Positions 1 to 6,006 of a DNA stretch of 13,720 nt are shown piece after piece (position 1 is the first letter of the stretch; the number at the start of each line of letters is the position of its first letter). Under the pieces are notes generated by a model. That model saw nothing but the letters and a program-made list of their open reading frames with translations. It was not told where the DNA came from and ran no database searches. Location of the stretch: the NCBI GenBank assembly GCA_023386455.1, contig JAEWJO010000359.1:1-13720 (forward strand), given 5' to 3'. Source of the DNA: Pseudomonadota bacterium. Its GTDB lineage: Bacteria > Myxococcota_A > Polyangia > Haliangiales > Haliangiaceae. The position numbers were made by a program, and so were the translations under genes.

Positions 1-548
1 GCTGCGAGGTGTGCAGCAGTCCGATCGGCGCGGAGCACCGCCACGTCGTCGAGCTCGGGACGCGCGGCGCGCTGTGCGTCTGTCAGCCCTGCTCCGTGCT
101 GTTCTCGCACGCGGCACCGGGGTCGCAGTTCCGCACCGTCCCCGAACGCTTCGTCACCGATGTCGCGTTCGCCGCGAACGCGACGAGCTGGGCGGCGCTC
201 GGCATCCCGGTGACGCTCGCGTTCTTCTACGTCGACTCGACGCGAGACGCGGTCGTCGCCTGCTATCCCGGCCCCGCGGGGATCATCGATGCCGAGCTCG
301 GTCTCGACGCGTGGAGCGCGGTCGCCGAGACCACGCCGCTGGCCGGCATGCTCGAGCCCGACGTCGAGGCGCTCGTCGTCCGCGGCGGCAGGGCGGAGCC
401 GCGGTGTCACCTCGTGCCGATCAGCACCGCCTACGAGCTCGTCGGCAGGCTGCGATCGTGCTGGCGCGGAATCTCCGGTGGAGACGCCGTCGAGCGCGAG
501 CTCGCCGAGCTGTTCGCCGACATCCAGAAGAAGGGAGCAACGCGATGA
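1..548 (+). CDS. DUF5947 family hydrogenase-cluster protein, 5' truncated
   Basis: This is the 3' part of a protein resembling DUF5947, a family found in operons for high-affinity group 1h [NiFe] hydrogenases; its biochemical role is unknown. The reading frame is open to the left edge. The first visible codons (from base 3) read CEVCSSPIGAEHRHVVEL, which matches the zinc-ribbon-like start of the family (CxxC, then an HRH motif), followed about 25 residues later by CVCQPC, so four or five Cys could bind a metal. The GTG at 9 is therefore an internal Val codon, not the start. The rest is a compact mixed alpha/beta domain with no membrane segment. The stop TGA (546-548) overlaps the ATG of the next gene as ATGA, suggesting translational coupling. 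The family assignment comes from recalled motifs and is strengthened by the next three genes. Confidence 0.8.
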   Translation, partial: CEVCSSPIGAEHRHVVELGTRGALCVCQPCSVLFSHAAPGSQFRTVPERFVTDVAFAANATSWAALGIPVTLAFFYVDSTRDAVVACYPGPAGIIDAELGLDAWSAVAETTPLAGMLEPDVEALVVRGGRAEPRCHLVPISTAYELVGRLRSCWRGISGGDAVERELAELFADIQKKGATR

Positions 549-1753
549 GGCTCGACGTCGCACGCGCGATCGCCGACGCGGTGCTGATGGAGGGCTACGT
601 CCTCTATCCGTACCGCGCGTCGGCGCCGAAGAACCGCTTTCGCTGGACGTTCGGGGTGCTCGCGCCGCGGACGTGGTCCGAGGCCGGCGGCTGCGAGGCG
701 TGGTGGCTCGAGGCGCAGGTGCTCGTCGCAGGCACACCGAGCCGCATCGCGGCGCAGCTGCGGTTCGTCCAGATCGAGCGGCGCCGCGTCGAAGATCACG
801 AGGGCACGCCGCTCGCCCGCCTCGAATGCGACGGCGAGATCCTCGAGCCGTGGGACGAAGGCCTCGACCGCACCGTCGATGTCGAGATCGCGACGCGACC
901 GGGCGAGGAGCGGTTCTCGTTTCCCGGCTCGCGCTCGAGCGAGGCACACCTCGGCGGCCGCGTCGTGCGGACGCGCCTCGCGCTCGAGGGCGCGATCACG
1001 ACACGCTGTGAGACGCTCGACGCGCCGCAGCCGCTCGCGCGCCTGACGATTCGCGTCGCGAACACGACGCCGTGGCCGGAGCTGCACGCATCGCGTGGCT
1101 CGGCGATCGCCGGGGCATTCGCGTCGACGCACCTGCTGCTCGGCGTCGAGGGCGCGGAGCTGCTGTCGGCGCTCGATCCGCCGGCGTGGGCACGTCAGGC
1201 CGCGGCGCACTGCACGAACGTCCGCACCTACCCGGTGCTCGCCGGGCCGCCGGGATCGACCGACGTCGCGCTGCTCGCGCCGTTCATCCTCTACGACCAT
1301 CCGCAGCTCGCGCCGGAGAGCGCCGGCGACCTGTGCGATGCGACGGAGATCGACGAGCTGCTGATGCTCCGAACGCGCACGCTCACCGACGACGAGAAGC
1401 GCCAGGCGCGCGCCACGGATCGCCGTGCCGCGCAGATCATCGACCGCGCGGAGCTGCTTCCGCTCGACGAGCTCGCGCGCATGCACGGCGCGACCCGCGA
1501 CGTCCGCGACGGCGAGATGGTCCCGCGGCGCCCGCAGATCGGCGGCAAGGTCCGGCTGCGGCCACCGAACCACCGTACGGACGCGCAGGACTTCCTCTAC
1601 GCCGGTCACGTCGCGACGGTCGCGGCGCTGCGCGAGGACGTCGACGGCACGACCTACGTCGCGGTGACGATCGACGACGATCCGGCGGCCGAGCTGCACG
1701 ACTGGTACGGACGGTTTCACTACTACCGCCTCGACGAGGTCGACGTCCTGTGA
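545..1753 (+). CDS. Conserved hydrogenase-operon protein (~402 aa), function unknown
   Basis: A 402-residue soluble protein with no signal peptide. The N-terminal motif EGYVLYPYRAS (residues 16-26), followed by KNRFRWTFGVLAP, is a signature I associate with an uncharacterised protein that sits beside the maturation protease in group 1h [NiFe]-hydrogenase operons, mostly of actinobacteria. The middle is beta-rich. The last ~70 residues (about 333-402) look like a small SH3-like barrel: KVRLRPP, a DAQD motif, then a DDDPAAELHDWYGR stretch and a terminal acidic DEVDVL. It probably assists hydrogenase assembly or expression, but that is inferred from context only. The start ATG overlaps the upstream stop (ATGA), and its own TGA overlaps the GTG of the protease gene (GTGA). 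A 534-base upstream extension of this frame is an Arg-rich shadow of the DUF5947 gene and was excluded. Confidence 0.8.
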   Translation: MRLDVARAIADAVLMEGYVLYPYRASAPKNRFRWTFGVLAPRTWSEAGGCEAWWLEAQVLVAGTPSRIAAQLRFVQIERRRVEDHEGTPLARLECDGEILEPWDEGLDRTVDVEIATRPGEERFSFPGSRSSEAHLGGRVVRTRLALEGAITTRCETLDAPQPLARLTIRVANTTPWPELHASRGSAIAGAFASTHLLLGVEGAELLSALDPPAWARQAAAHCTNVRTYPVLAGPPGSTDVALLAPFILYDHPQLAPESAGDLCDATEIDELLMLRTRTLTDDEKRQARATDRRAAQIIDRAELLPLDELARMHGATRDVRDGEMVPRRPQIGGKVRLRPPNHRTDAQDFLYAGHVATVAALREDVDGTTYVAVTIDDDPAAELHDWYGRFHYYRLDEVDVL

Positions 1754-2211
1754 TCCTGATCGCCGGCATCGGCAACGTGTTCTTCGGCGACGACGGGTTC
1801 GGCGTCCAGGTCGCCTACCTCATGAGCCGCACACCGCCGCCGGACGCGACCGTCGCGGATTACGGGATTCGCGCCGTCCATCTCGCGTTCGAGCTGATGA
1901 CGCCGTACGACGCGTGCATCGTCGTCGACTGCATGCCGCGCGGCGGCGCGCCCGGCACGCTCTATGTCGTCGAGCCGGAGCTCGATGGCTCGCGCGCAGC
2001 GCTGCCCGACGCGCACGGGATCGATCTGTCGAACGTGCTCGACACGGTGCGCGAGCTCGGCGGCAAGGTCCCGCCGATCCTGATCGTCGGCTGCGAGCCG
2101 GCAACGATCTCGCCCGGGATGCAGCTCAGCGCGCCCGTCGCGGCAGCCGTGCCGGGCGCGGCGGACCTCGTTCGAGAGCTCGTCGCCAACCACCCATGGA
2201 GGTCGTCGTGA
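1750..2211 (+). CDS. [NiFe]-hydrogenase maturation protease
   Basis: A 153-residue member of the HyaD/HybD/HycI peptidase family (M52). These enzymes clip the C-terminal tail of the hydrogenase large subunit once nickel has been inserted. The N-terminus VILIAGIGNVFFGDDGFGVQ carries the family motif GxGNxxxxDDGxG. D15, D60 (in IVVDC) and H89 (in AHGIDL) fall where HybD has its three nickel-sensing ligands (Glu/Asp, Asp, His). The C-terminal GCEPATISPG segment is also typical. Length is normal. GTG 1750 is chosen as start because it overlaps the upstream TGA and leaves the usual few residues before the glycine motif. Its target, the hydrogenase large subunit, is not in the window and is expected upstream. 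It lacks the clues needed to separate hyaD-, hupD- and hybD-type names. Confidence 0.92.
   Translation: MILIAGIGNVFFGDDGFGVQVAYLMSRTPPPDATVADYGIRAVHLAFELMTPYDACIVVDCMPRGGAPGTLYVVEPELDGSRAALPDAHGIDLSNVLDTVRELGGKVPPILIVGCEPATISPGMQLSAPVAAAVPGAADLVRELVANHPWRSS
2198..2202 (+). promoter_or_regulatory. Ribosome binding site GGAGG for the 37-aa gene
   Basis: GGAGG sits inside the end of the protease gene, five bases before GTG 2208. It decides the start of the small membrane protein. Confidence 0.7.
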
Positions 2212-2321
2212 AGCTAAGCCCGCTCAAGCTCGTTGCAGGCACCGCGCTCGTTGCCGCCGTCATCGTGATGCGCGGCCTCGCGCCACAGCTGTATCGCTAC
2301 CTGCGCATCCGCCGGATGTAG
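2208..2321 (+). CDS. DUF6893-like small membrane protein (37 aa)
   Basis: A very short gene. The GTG start at 2208 overlaps the protease stop (GTGA) and is preceded at five bases by a GGAGG ribosome-binding site (2198-2202), the best reason for this start over the in-frame ATG at 2196. The peptide has a short basic N-terminus (MKLSPLKL), one hydrophobic helix (about residues 8-24) and a basic tail ending YRYLRIRRM. This layout and the YLRxRxM ending match the DUF6893 small-protein family as I recall it, seen in actinobacterial hydrogenase operons. It is likely a single-pass inner-membrane peptide, perhaps a membrane anchor or chaperone for the hydrogenase, but no function is known. Its stop lies two bases from the convergent stop of the next gene. 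Confidence 0.72.
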   Translation: MKLSPLKLVAGTALVAAVIVMRGLAPQLYRYLRIRRM

Positions 2322-2323
2322 CG

Positions 2324-2488
2324 CTACGGCCTGGCCTCGTACCCGGCGCACGCGTGCACCGGCTGCCGCGGATACTTCGGCAGCGCGGGGTGCTTGCACA
2401 TCAGGAACTGCGAGCCCTTGCCGCTCGTCACGACGCGCAGGTGCACGCAGCGATGACATAGCGAGTCGGGGAATGCCACCTCGGTCAC
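2324..2488 (-). CDS. Small four-cysteine (zinc-ribbon-like) protein, 54 aa
   Basis: A 54-residue protein with four Cys in the pattern C11-x2-C14-x16-C31-x15-C47, suggesting a small metal-binding fold. The core LCHRCVHLRVV, FLMCKHP and LPKYPRQPV segments look like a conserved uncharacterised bacterial mini-protein with a CxxC and a C-H-P-x-x-P-K-Y-P motif. It has no signal peptide or membrane segment. The GTG at 2488 is preferred because sequence upstream of it in the same frame is Arg/Thr-rich and poorly protein-like, but no clear ribosome-binding site supports the choice. The frame stays open to 2590, so a longer form cannot be excluded. It lies alone, convergent with the hydrogenase operon and divergent from a lipoprotein gene. 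Confidence 0.65.
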   Translation of the reverse strand: MTEVAFPDSLCHRCVHLRVVTSGKGSQFLMCKHPALPKYPRQPVHACAGYEARP

Positions 2489-2504
2489 GCCGTCAGTATG
2501 GCGC

Positions 2505-2519
2505 GACACCTGAGGTGAC
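2505..2519. promoter_or_regulatory. Imperfect palindrome in a divergent intergenic region
   Basis: GACACCTGAGGTGAC has 7-base arms with one mismatch around a central G (2512). It sits between the four-Cys gene (start 2488, minus) and the lipoprotein gene (start 2611, plus), where an operator could act. No convincing -35/-10 pair was found next to it, so this is a candidate only. Confidence 0.2.
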
Positions 2520-2610
2520 GTCGCCGTCAAGCGCGGTTCACATCGCCCGGCGCGGCGCTTCTGGTTGCGCGCAGTTAGCGTGCGGCGCATGCCTTGCTGT
2601 TGACCCCGGC

Positions 2611-3066
2611 ATGCGCCTCGCTGCCCTCGCCTGCCTTGCCGCGGTCTCCGGTTGTTCGCTGTTCATGCACTCGATCGAGAAGCCGACCGCGGAGGTTCGC
2701 GACGTGTCGATGACGTCGGCCGGCCTCGGTGGCGTGAGCGGCGCGCTCGCGCTCGACGTGATGAACCCGAATGGCTTCGGCGTGCCGCTGTCGGGGATCG
2801 ACTGGCAGCTGTCGATCGGCAACACCCGCGCGGTCACCGGCAGCGTGCAGCTCTCGCAGGAGATCCCGGCGAAGGGGGTCGCGCCGGTGACGACGTCGCT
2901 CTCGATCGGCACGATGGACGCGATCAGCGTCGCCCGCGTGATGGCGAGCGGAGCCCGCGACTACCGCATCGACGTCCACCTTCACTTCGCGACGCGCGTC
3001 GGTCAGGTCGACGTCGACGTCACCCATACCGGCCAGCTCGGCGGCGGCCGCATCGGCCTGCGCTGA
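2611..3066 (+). CDS. LEA type 2 / WHy-like lipoprotein
   Basis: A 151-residue predicted lipoprotein. The start MRLAALACLAAVSGC is a short signal peptide with a lipobox ending at C15. ATG 2611 is chosen because it places this signal at the N-terminus; the frame is open further upstream without protein-like content. The mature part (about 25-150) resembles an LEA14/WHy beta-sandwich: LDVMNPNGFGVPLSGIDWQL contains the typical N-P-N/F-x-x-P-L segment, then a middle strand around the IPAKGVAPV turn and a closing VGQVDVDVTHTGQL hairpin. Such proteins are found in the envelopes of many Gram-negative bacteria with poorly defined, stress-related or structural roles. It stands alone and is followed by a strong hairpin. 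Confidence 0.72.
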   Translation: MRLAALACLAAVSGCSLFMHSIEKPTAEVRDVSMTSAGLGGVSGALALDVMNPNGFGVPLSGIDWQLSIGNTRAVTGSVQLSQEIPAKGVAPVTTSLSIGTMDAISVARVMASGARDYRIDVHLHFATRVGQVDVDVTHTGQLGGGRIGLR

Positions 3067-3077
3067 CCCACCCGGAC

Positions 3078-3111
3078 GCGCGTTCTGGGTCGGCGCGCAC
3101 CCGGAACGCGC
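3078..3111 (+). terminator. Strong 13-bp hairpin after the LEA14-like gene
   Basis: GCGCGTTCTGGGT (3078-3090) pairs with ACCCGGAACGCGC (3099-3111), with one wobble U-G pair and an 8-base loop. It begins 12 bases after the stop codon at 3066. No T-run follows, so it is not a classic intrinsic terminator. In this GC-rich setting it may act as a weak terminator or as an RNA 3'-end stabiliser, and may protect the next gene from read-through. Confidence 0.5.
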
Positions 3112-3161
3112 TGCAAGTACGCGACTCGCCGTGGGCACGGTCCGTGTAATAGCGAGCGGCC

Positions 3162-3166
3162 GGAGG
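3162..3166 (+). promoter_or_regulatory. Ribosome binding site GGAGG
   Basis: GGAGG lies five bases before ATG 3172 and supports that start for the second lipoprotein gene. Confidence 0.7.
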
Positions 3167-3171
3167 TTCTG

Positions 3172-3669
3172 ATGACTCGCGTATCGATTCTCGTTGTTGC
3201 TCTCGCGTCGCTCGCAACGTTCTCGGCCTGCAAGAAGAAGGACGAAGGTGGCTCGTCATCGGGCAAGTCGGCGGAGCCGGCCAAGCCCGCCGGTCCGACG
3301 AAGCTGCCGAAGCTCGGCCTGCAGCTCGACGCGCCCGGTTCCGTCGAGGTCGGCGACGCGATCATGGGCGAAGGCCACATGCTCCGCGGCTCGGGTATCG
3401 GTGCGATGCAGGTCGAGATCGCCAAGACGCCGCAGACGCTCGACGAGGCGAAGTCCGACGCGGACATGTACTCGCCCAGGAACGTGAAGGACGAGACGCT
3501 ACCCGATGGCTGGGCGCTGACGTTCGAGAACAAGGGCGGCGCCGGCACGAACTACTGGGTCAGCGTTCGCCGCGACATCGGCGGCAAGACCTACAACTGC
3601 ACGACGACCGGCAGCGAGGCCGGTCAGGCCGCTGCCGTGCTCGCCGCGTGCAAGTCGCTGCGTCCGTGA
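3172..3669 (+). CDS. Small lipoprotein, function unknown
   Basis: A 165-residue predicted lipoprotein. The signal peptide MTRVSILVVALASLATFSAC ends in a lipobox at C20, followed by KKKDEGG and a low-complexity Lys/Ser/Pro/Ala tether (about 21-45). The C-terminal ~120 residues form a compact domain with two Cys near the end (C in TYNCTTT and in LAACKSL) that could make a disulfide. No catalytic motif is visible. Start and ribosome-binding site agree. Short tethered lipoproteins of this layout are common in myxobacteria and mostly uncharacterised. It is separated from the previous gene by 105 bases containing the hairpin, so it probably has its own promoter, though I cannot point to one with confidence. 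Confidence 0.72.
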   Translation: MTRVSILVVALASLATFSACKKKDEGGSSSGKSAEPAKPAGPTKLPKLGLQLDAPGSVEVGDAIMGEGHMLRGSGIGAMQVEIAKTPQTLDEAKSDADMYSPRNVKDETLPDGWALTFENKGGAGTNYWVSVRRDIGGKTYNCTTTGSEAGQAAAVLAACKSLRP

Positions 3670-3685
3670 CGCTCGACGGGACGGC

Positions 3686-4063
3686 TCACGCGCGCGCGTG
3701 TCGACGCAGCCGGGCGAGCAGGTCGCGCGACAGGAACGGCTTCATGAGGTAGTCGGCGGCGATGCCCGTCACGCGATCGGCCTCGTCGCGGTGCGTGGCG
3801 ATCACGATGATCGGCACGTCTGTGTGCTCGCGGATCTGCCGGCACACCTCGTGGCCATCGAGCCTCGGCAGGTCGAGATCGAGCAGCACGATATCGGGCT
3901 CGACCGCGATCAGCTCGGCGATCGCACGATCGCCGTGCGACACGAGCCGGACGTCGACACCGTGCGCGACGAGGTACTGGATCGTCAGCCGTGCGAGGCG
4001 CTCGTCCTCCTCGACGTAGAGCACGACGAGCTGCGATTCCGCGGTCACGCGGCGCAGTCTCAC
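3686..4063 (-). CDS. Stand-alone response-regulator receiver protein (CheY-like)
   Basis: A 125-residue protein made only of a receiver domain. All key residues are present: the acidic pocket E18-E19-D20 (VEEDERL), phospho-acceptor D62 in VLLDLDLPRLDG, T90 in IVIAT and K108 in YLMKPF. It should be phosphorylated by a histidine kinase and act through protein-protein contact, since it has no output domain. No kinase is nearby, so its partner is unknown. GTG 4063 gives the full listed length; GTG 4048 is an equally possible start, giving MTAESQL and still leaving a complete domain. It converges on the lipoprotein gene with a 16-base gap. Confidence 0.88.
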   Translation of the reverse strand: MRLRRVTAESQLVVLYVEEDERLARLTIQYLVAHGVDVRLVSHGDRAIAELIAVEPDIVLLDLDLPRLDGHEVCRQIREHTDVPIIVIATHRDEADRVTGIAADYLMKPFLSRDLLARLRRHARA

Positions 4064-4123
4064 CCGCGCCGTTCACATCGGCCGCGGTGGACACATTCTG
4101 AAACACGCGAGGTTTACCGAGCG

Positions 4124-4837
4124 TTACAGCGGAATCTGGATGCCGAGGCCCGCGCCCATGAGCGTCGCCGAGTCGTCCGCATCGGCGAGCGTCGTCCCGC
4201 CGAACCCGAGCGTGATCCACGGGACCTGCTCGCCCGCACGGCAGCGAGACGGCGACAGCGAGACTCGCAGGCCGCCTCGAACGACGACACCGATCGTGCG
4301 CTGCGGCGTGTCCGTCGCCGCGGTGTCGCCATCGCTCACATCGATCGGCGTCGGCTGAAGCGGCTGCGAGATGAACGCCGACCCCTGGACGACCGGGACG
4401 ACGTAGCAGTTGTCGATGCCGAGCGCGATGCCGCTGTCGGCCGACGCGAATCCTCCGCCGGCGCCCGCGAACCCGCCGCCCGCACCCGCGAAGAACGTCG
4501 CGCCGCTGCGGCCCGGGTTCACGCGCAGACCGGCGCGTCCCGAGTAGAACGTGCGGTCCGCCGTCGACGGCCCCGAATCGTCCACGCGATGCGCCGTCCC
4601 CTCGACCGAGGCCTCGGCGTTATCGCCGATGCCCGCGTGCCACCGGCCGTCGAGTGCGACCACCGCCGGATCGAAGATCTGCGAGTGAGACGACACCTCG
4701 AGGTCGAGCGCGTTCTGGCCCGCCTCGAGCGAGCGAATCCCGCCGAGCGCGAACGTCTGGCTCGGCGGCGAGTAGACCCGCTGGCTGCACGCACTGGCGA
4801 CGAGGAGGGGAGCGACGAGCAGGTGGCGACGGGCCAT
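4124..4837 (-). CDS. Barrel-like lipoprotein, function unknown
   Basis: A 237-residue predicted envelope lipoprotein. The start MARRHLLVAPLLVASAC is a signal peptide with a lipobox ending at C17. ATG 4837 places it correctly, while the 23 extra residues available upstream are Pro/Gly-rich. The mature part alternates Gly-rich and hydrophobic stretches, and the last segment ends LMGAGLGIQIPL, suggesting beta-strands of a small barrel or outer-membrane fold. A perfect duplication FAGAGGG-FAGAGGG (116-129) is encoded by a 21-base tandem repeat. Two further Cys (in DNCYVV and SRCRAG) may form a disulfide. It is divergent from the TerB-like gene, and a perfect inverted repeat lies in the shared upstream gap. 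Family not recognised. Confidence 0.68.
   Translation of the reverse strand: MARRHLLVAPLLVASACSQRVYSPPSQTFALGGIRSLEAGQNALDLEVSSHSQIFDPAVVALDGRWHAGIGDNAEASVEGTAHRVDDSGPSTADRTFYSGRAGLRVNPGRSGATFFAGAGGGFAGAGGGFASADSGIALGIDNCYVVPVVQGSAFISQPLQPTPIDVSDGDTAATDTPQRTIGVVVRGGLRVSLSPSRCRAGEQVPWITLGFGGTTLADADDSATLMGAGLGIQIPL
4445..4492. repeat. 21-bp tandem repeat inside the barrel-like lipoprotein
   Basis: CGCGAA recurs exactly every 21 bases (4445, 4466, 4487), with similar GC-rich sequence between, giving two units and a short third. It encodes the in-frame duplicated FAGAGGG peptide, so unit number can change without breaking the reading frame. Confidence 0.7.
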
Positions 4838-4874
4838 GATGTACGGTGACACCCGAGACGGCGCCGGCGGGAAC

Positions 4875-4894
4875 CCCGGCAAACCGTTGCCGGG
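4875..4894. promoter_or_regulatory. Perfect inverted repeat centred between divergent genes
   Basis: CCCGGCAA-ACCG-TTGCCGGG has 8-base perfect arms and a 4-base loop; allowing one bulged C, AA/TT extends it to ten pairs. It is almost equidistant from the two divergent starts (37 bases from 4837, 36 from 4931), so it could be a shared operator or a leader hairpin. No regulator is identified. Confidence 0.4.
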
Positions 4895-4930
4895 TTGTGC
4901 TGCCACTTCCCACGTGTGACCATCGGGGAC

Positions 4931-5416
4931 ATGCCCGAAACCACCGTGATCGTGCAGCTCCCTGCCGACGCGCTGTCCCGGCTACCGACCGCGATCGCCG
5001 CGCTGGTTCCCGCCGAGGGCGAGCGCTTCATGGCTGCCCTCGAGCTCGGCTACCTCGCCGCATCCGCCGACGGCCTCGACGCCGCGGAGCGCGACACGAT
5101 CGCGGCCGCACTCGAGCGCGTCACCGGCATCGGCTACGACCACACCGCATTCGCGGCCCACTTCCACGATCTCGACGCGTCGGTCGCCGTGCTCGGCCGC
5201 CGGGAGCGCCTGGCGCGCACCGCCGCCGAGTTCGAGTCCGACGATCAGCGCGCCGATGCGATCCGCTTCGCCGCGCTCGTCGCGATGGCCGATGGCGCGC
5301 TCCACGCGCCCGAGCTCGCCGTCCTCGACGAGCTGGGCTCGCACTACAAGTGGTCCGCTGATCGCGTGCGCGACCTCGTCACCGAGGCTGCCGCGCGCGT
5401 GCGAGGTGCGCGATGA
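4931..5416 (+). CDS. TerB-like helical protein, coupled to mglA
   Basis: A 161-residue soluble, all-helical protein resembling the TerB (tellurite-resistance/DjlA N-terminal-like) domain. It shows two related acidic motifs: ASADGLDAAE (45-54) and AMADGALHAPE (118-128). In TerB such paired acidic helix-loop segments bind metal ions. The rest is Ala/Leu/Glu-rich helix. ATG 4931 is used; GTG 4919 is an alternative start, and neither has a strong ribosome-binding site. Its TGA overlaps the mglA ATG (ATGA), so the two proteins are probably co-translated. In Myxococcus this position belongs to mglB (the Roadblock/LC7 GTPase-activating protein), which this protein is not. A role as an MglA partner is inference from coupling alone. 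Confidence 0.78.
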   Translation: MPETTVIVQLPADALSRLPTAIAALVPAEGERFMAALELGYLAASADGLDAAERDTIAAALERVTGIGYDHTAFAAHFHDLDASVAVLGRRERLARTAAEFESDDQRADAIRFAALVAMADGALHAPELAVLDELGSHYKWSADRVRDLVTEAAARVRGAR

Positions 5417-6006
5417 GCTTCGTCAACCGCATGTCCAAGGAGATCAACTGCAAGATCGTCTATTACGGTCCGGGTCTCTGCGGAAAGACGGCAAACCTCC
5501 AGTACGTGTTCGCGGCGACGAAGCCCGAGACGCGCGGCAAGATGATCTCGCTCGAGACCGAGACCGAGCGCACGCTGTTCTTCGACTTCCTCCCGCTCGA
5601 CCTCGGCAAGATCGGCGAGTACAAGGTTCGCTTCCACCTCTACACGGTGCCCGGCCAGGTCTTCTACGACGCGAGCCGCAAGCTGATCCTGAAGGGCGCC
5701 GATGGTGTCGTGTTCGTCGCCGACTCGCAGGAGGCGCGCATGGAGGCGAACATCGAGAGTCTCGAGAATCTCGAGGACAACCTGAAGGCGCACAACGGCT
5801 CGCTCGCTGCGATGCCGCACGTCGTGCAGTACAACAAGCGCGACATGCCGAGCGTGTCGCCGATCGAGGAGCTGCGCGCGAACCTGAACGTGCGCCGGGC
5901 GCCCGAGTTCGAGGCCGTCGCGAAGACCGGCCAGGGCGTGTTCGAGACGCTGAAGGGTCTCGCGAAGCTCGTGCTGAACCAGCTCGCGAAGAACCCGGCC
6001 GTCTAG
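5413..6006 (+). CDS. mglA: MglA, Ras-like polarity GTPase
   Basis: A 197-residue full-length MglA, the small cytoplasmic GTPase that sets the leading cell pole and controls gliding and type IV pilus motility in myxobacteria. It begins MSFVNRMSKEINCKIVYYGP, closely matching Myxococcus MglA. The P-loop is GPGLCGKT (19-26). The switch residues R53 and T54 (ERTLFFDF), the TVPGQ motif with catalytic Q82, and the NKRD guanine-recognition motif (141-144) are intact, so an active GTPase is expected. The start overlaps the stop of the TerB-like gene. The stop TAG shares a CTAG palindrome with the stop of the convergent gene. No mglB is in the window; MglA without its usual neighbour is notable. I see no truncation or damaged motif. 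Confidence 0.97.
   Translation: MSFVNRMSKEINCKIVYYGPGLCGKTANLQYVFAATKPETRGKMISLETETERTLFFDFLPLDLGKIGEYKVRFHLYTVPGQVFYDASRKLILKGADGVVFVADSQEARMEANIESLENLEDNLKAHNGSLAAMPHVVQYNKRDMPSVSPIEELRANLNVRRAPEFEAVAKTGQGVFETLKGLAKLVLNQLAKNPAV
6003..6006. other. CTAG shared by two convergent stop codons
   Basis: The plus-strand TAG (6004-6006) ends mglA, and the reverse complement of 6003-6005 is the TAG ending the 408-residue gene. The two coding regions therefore overlap by four bases, with no space for a terminator between them. Confidence 0.9.

Noticed and set aside
9..11. GTG at base 9 as start of the first gene
   Set aside because: Codons before it read C-E and complete the CxxC motif, so the gene begins left of the window.
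2574..2583. GTTAGCGTGC shared with 10266-10275, both intergenic
   Set aside because: A 10-base match in two places is expected by chance many times in a window this long.
3124..3160. Extended -10-like TGTAATAG before the second lipoprotein gene
   Set aside because: No matching -35 at the correct spacing, and such matches are common; not called as a promoter.
3698..4849. A 383-codon plus-strand frame opposite the response regulator and barrel-like lipoprotein
   Set aside because: Arg-rich shadow; both minus-strand genes have lipobox or receiver motifs.
4931..5416. The gene before mglA as mglB
   Set aside because: It lacks the Roadblock/LC7 pattern; it is all-helical with paired TerB-like DG motifs.
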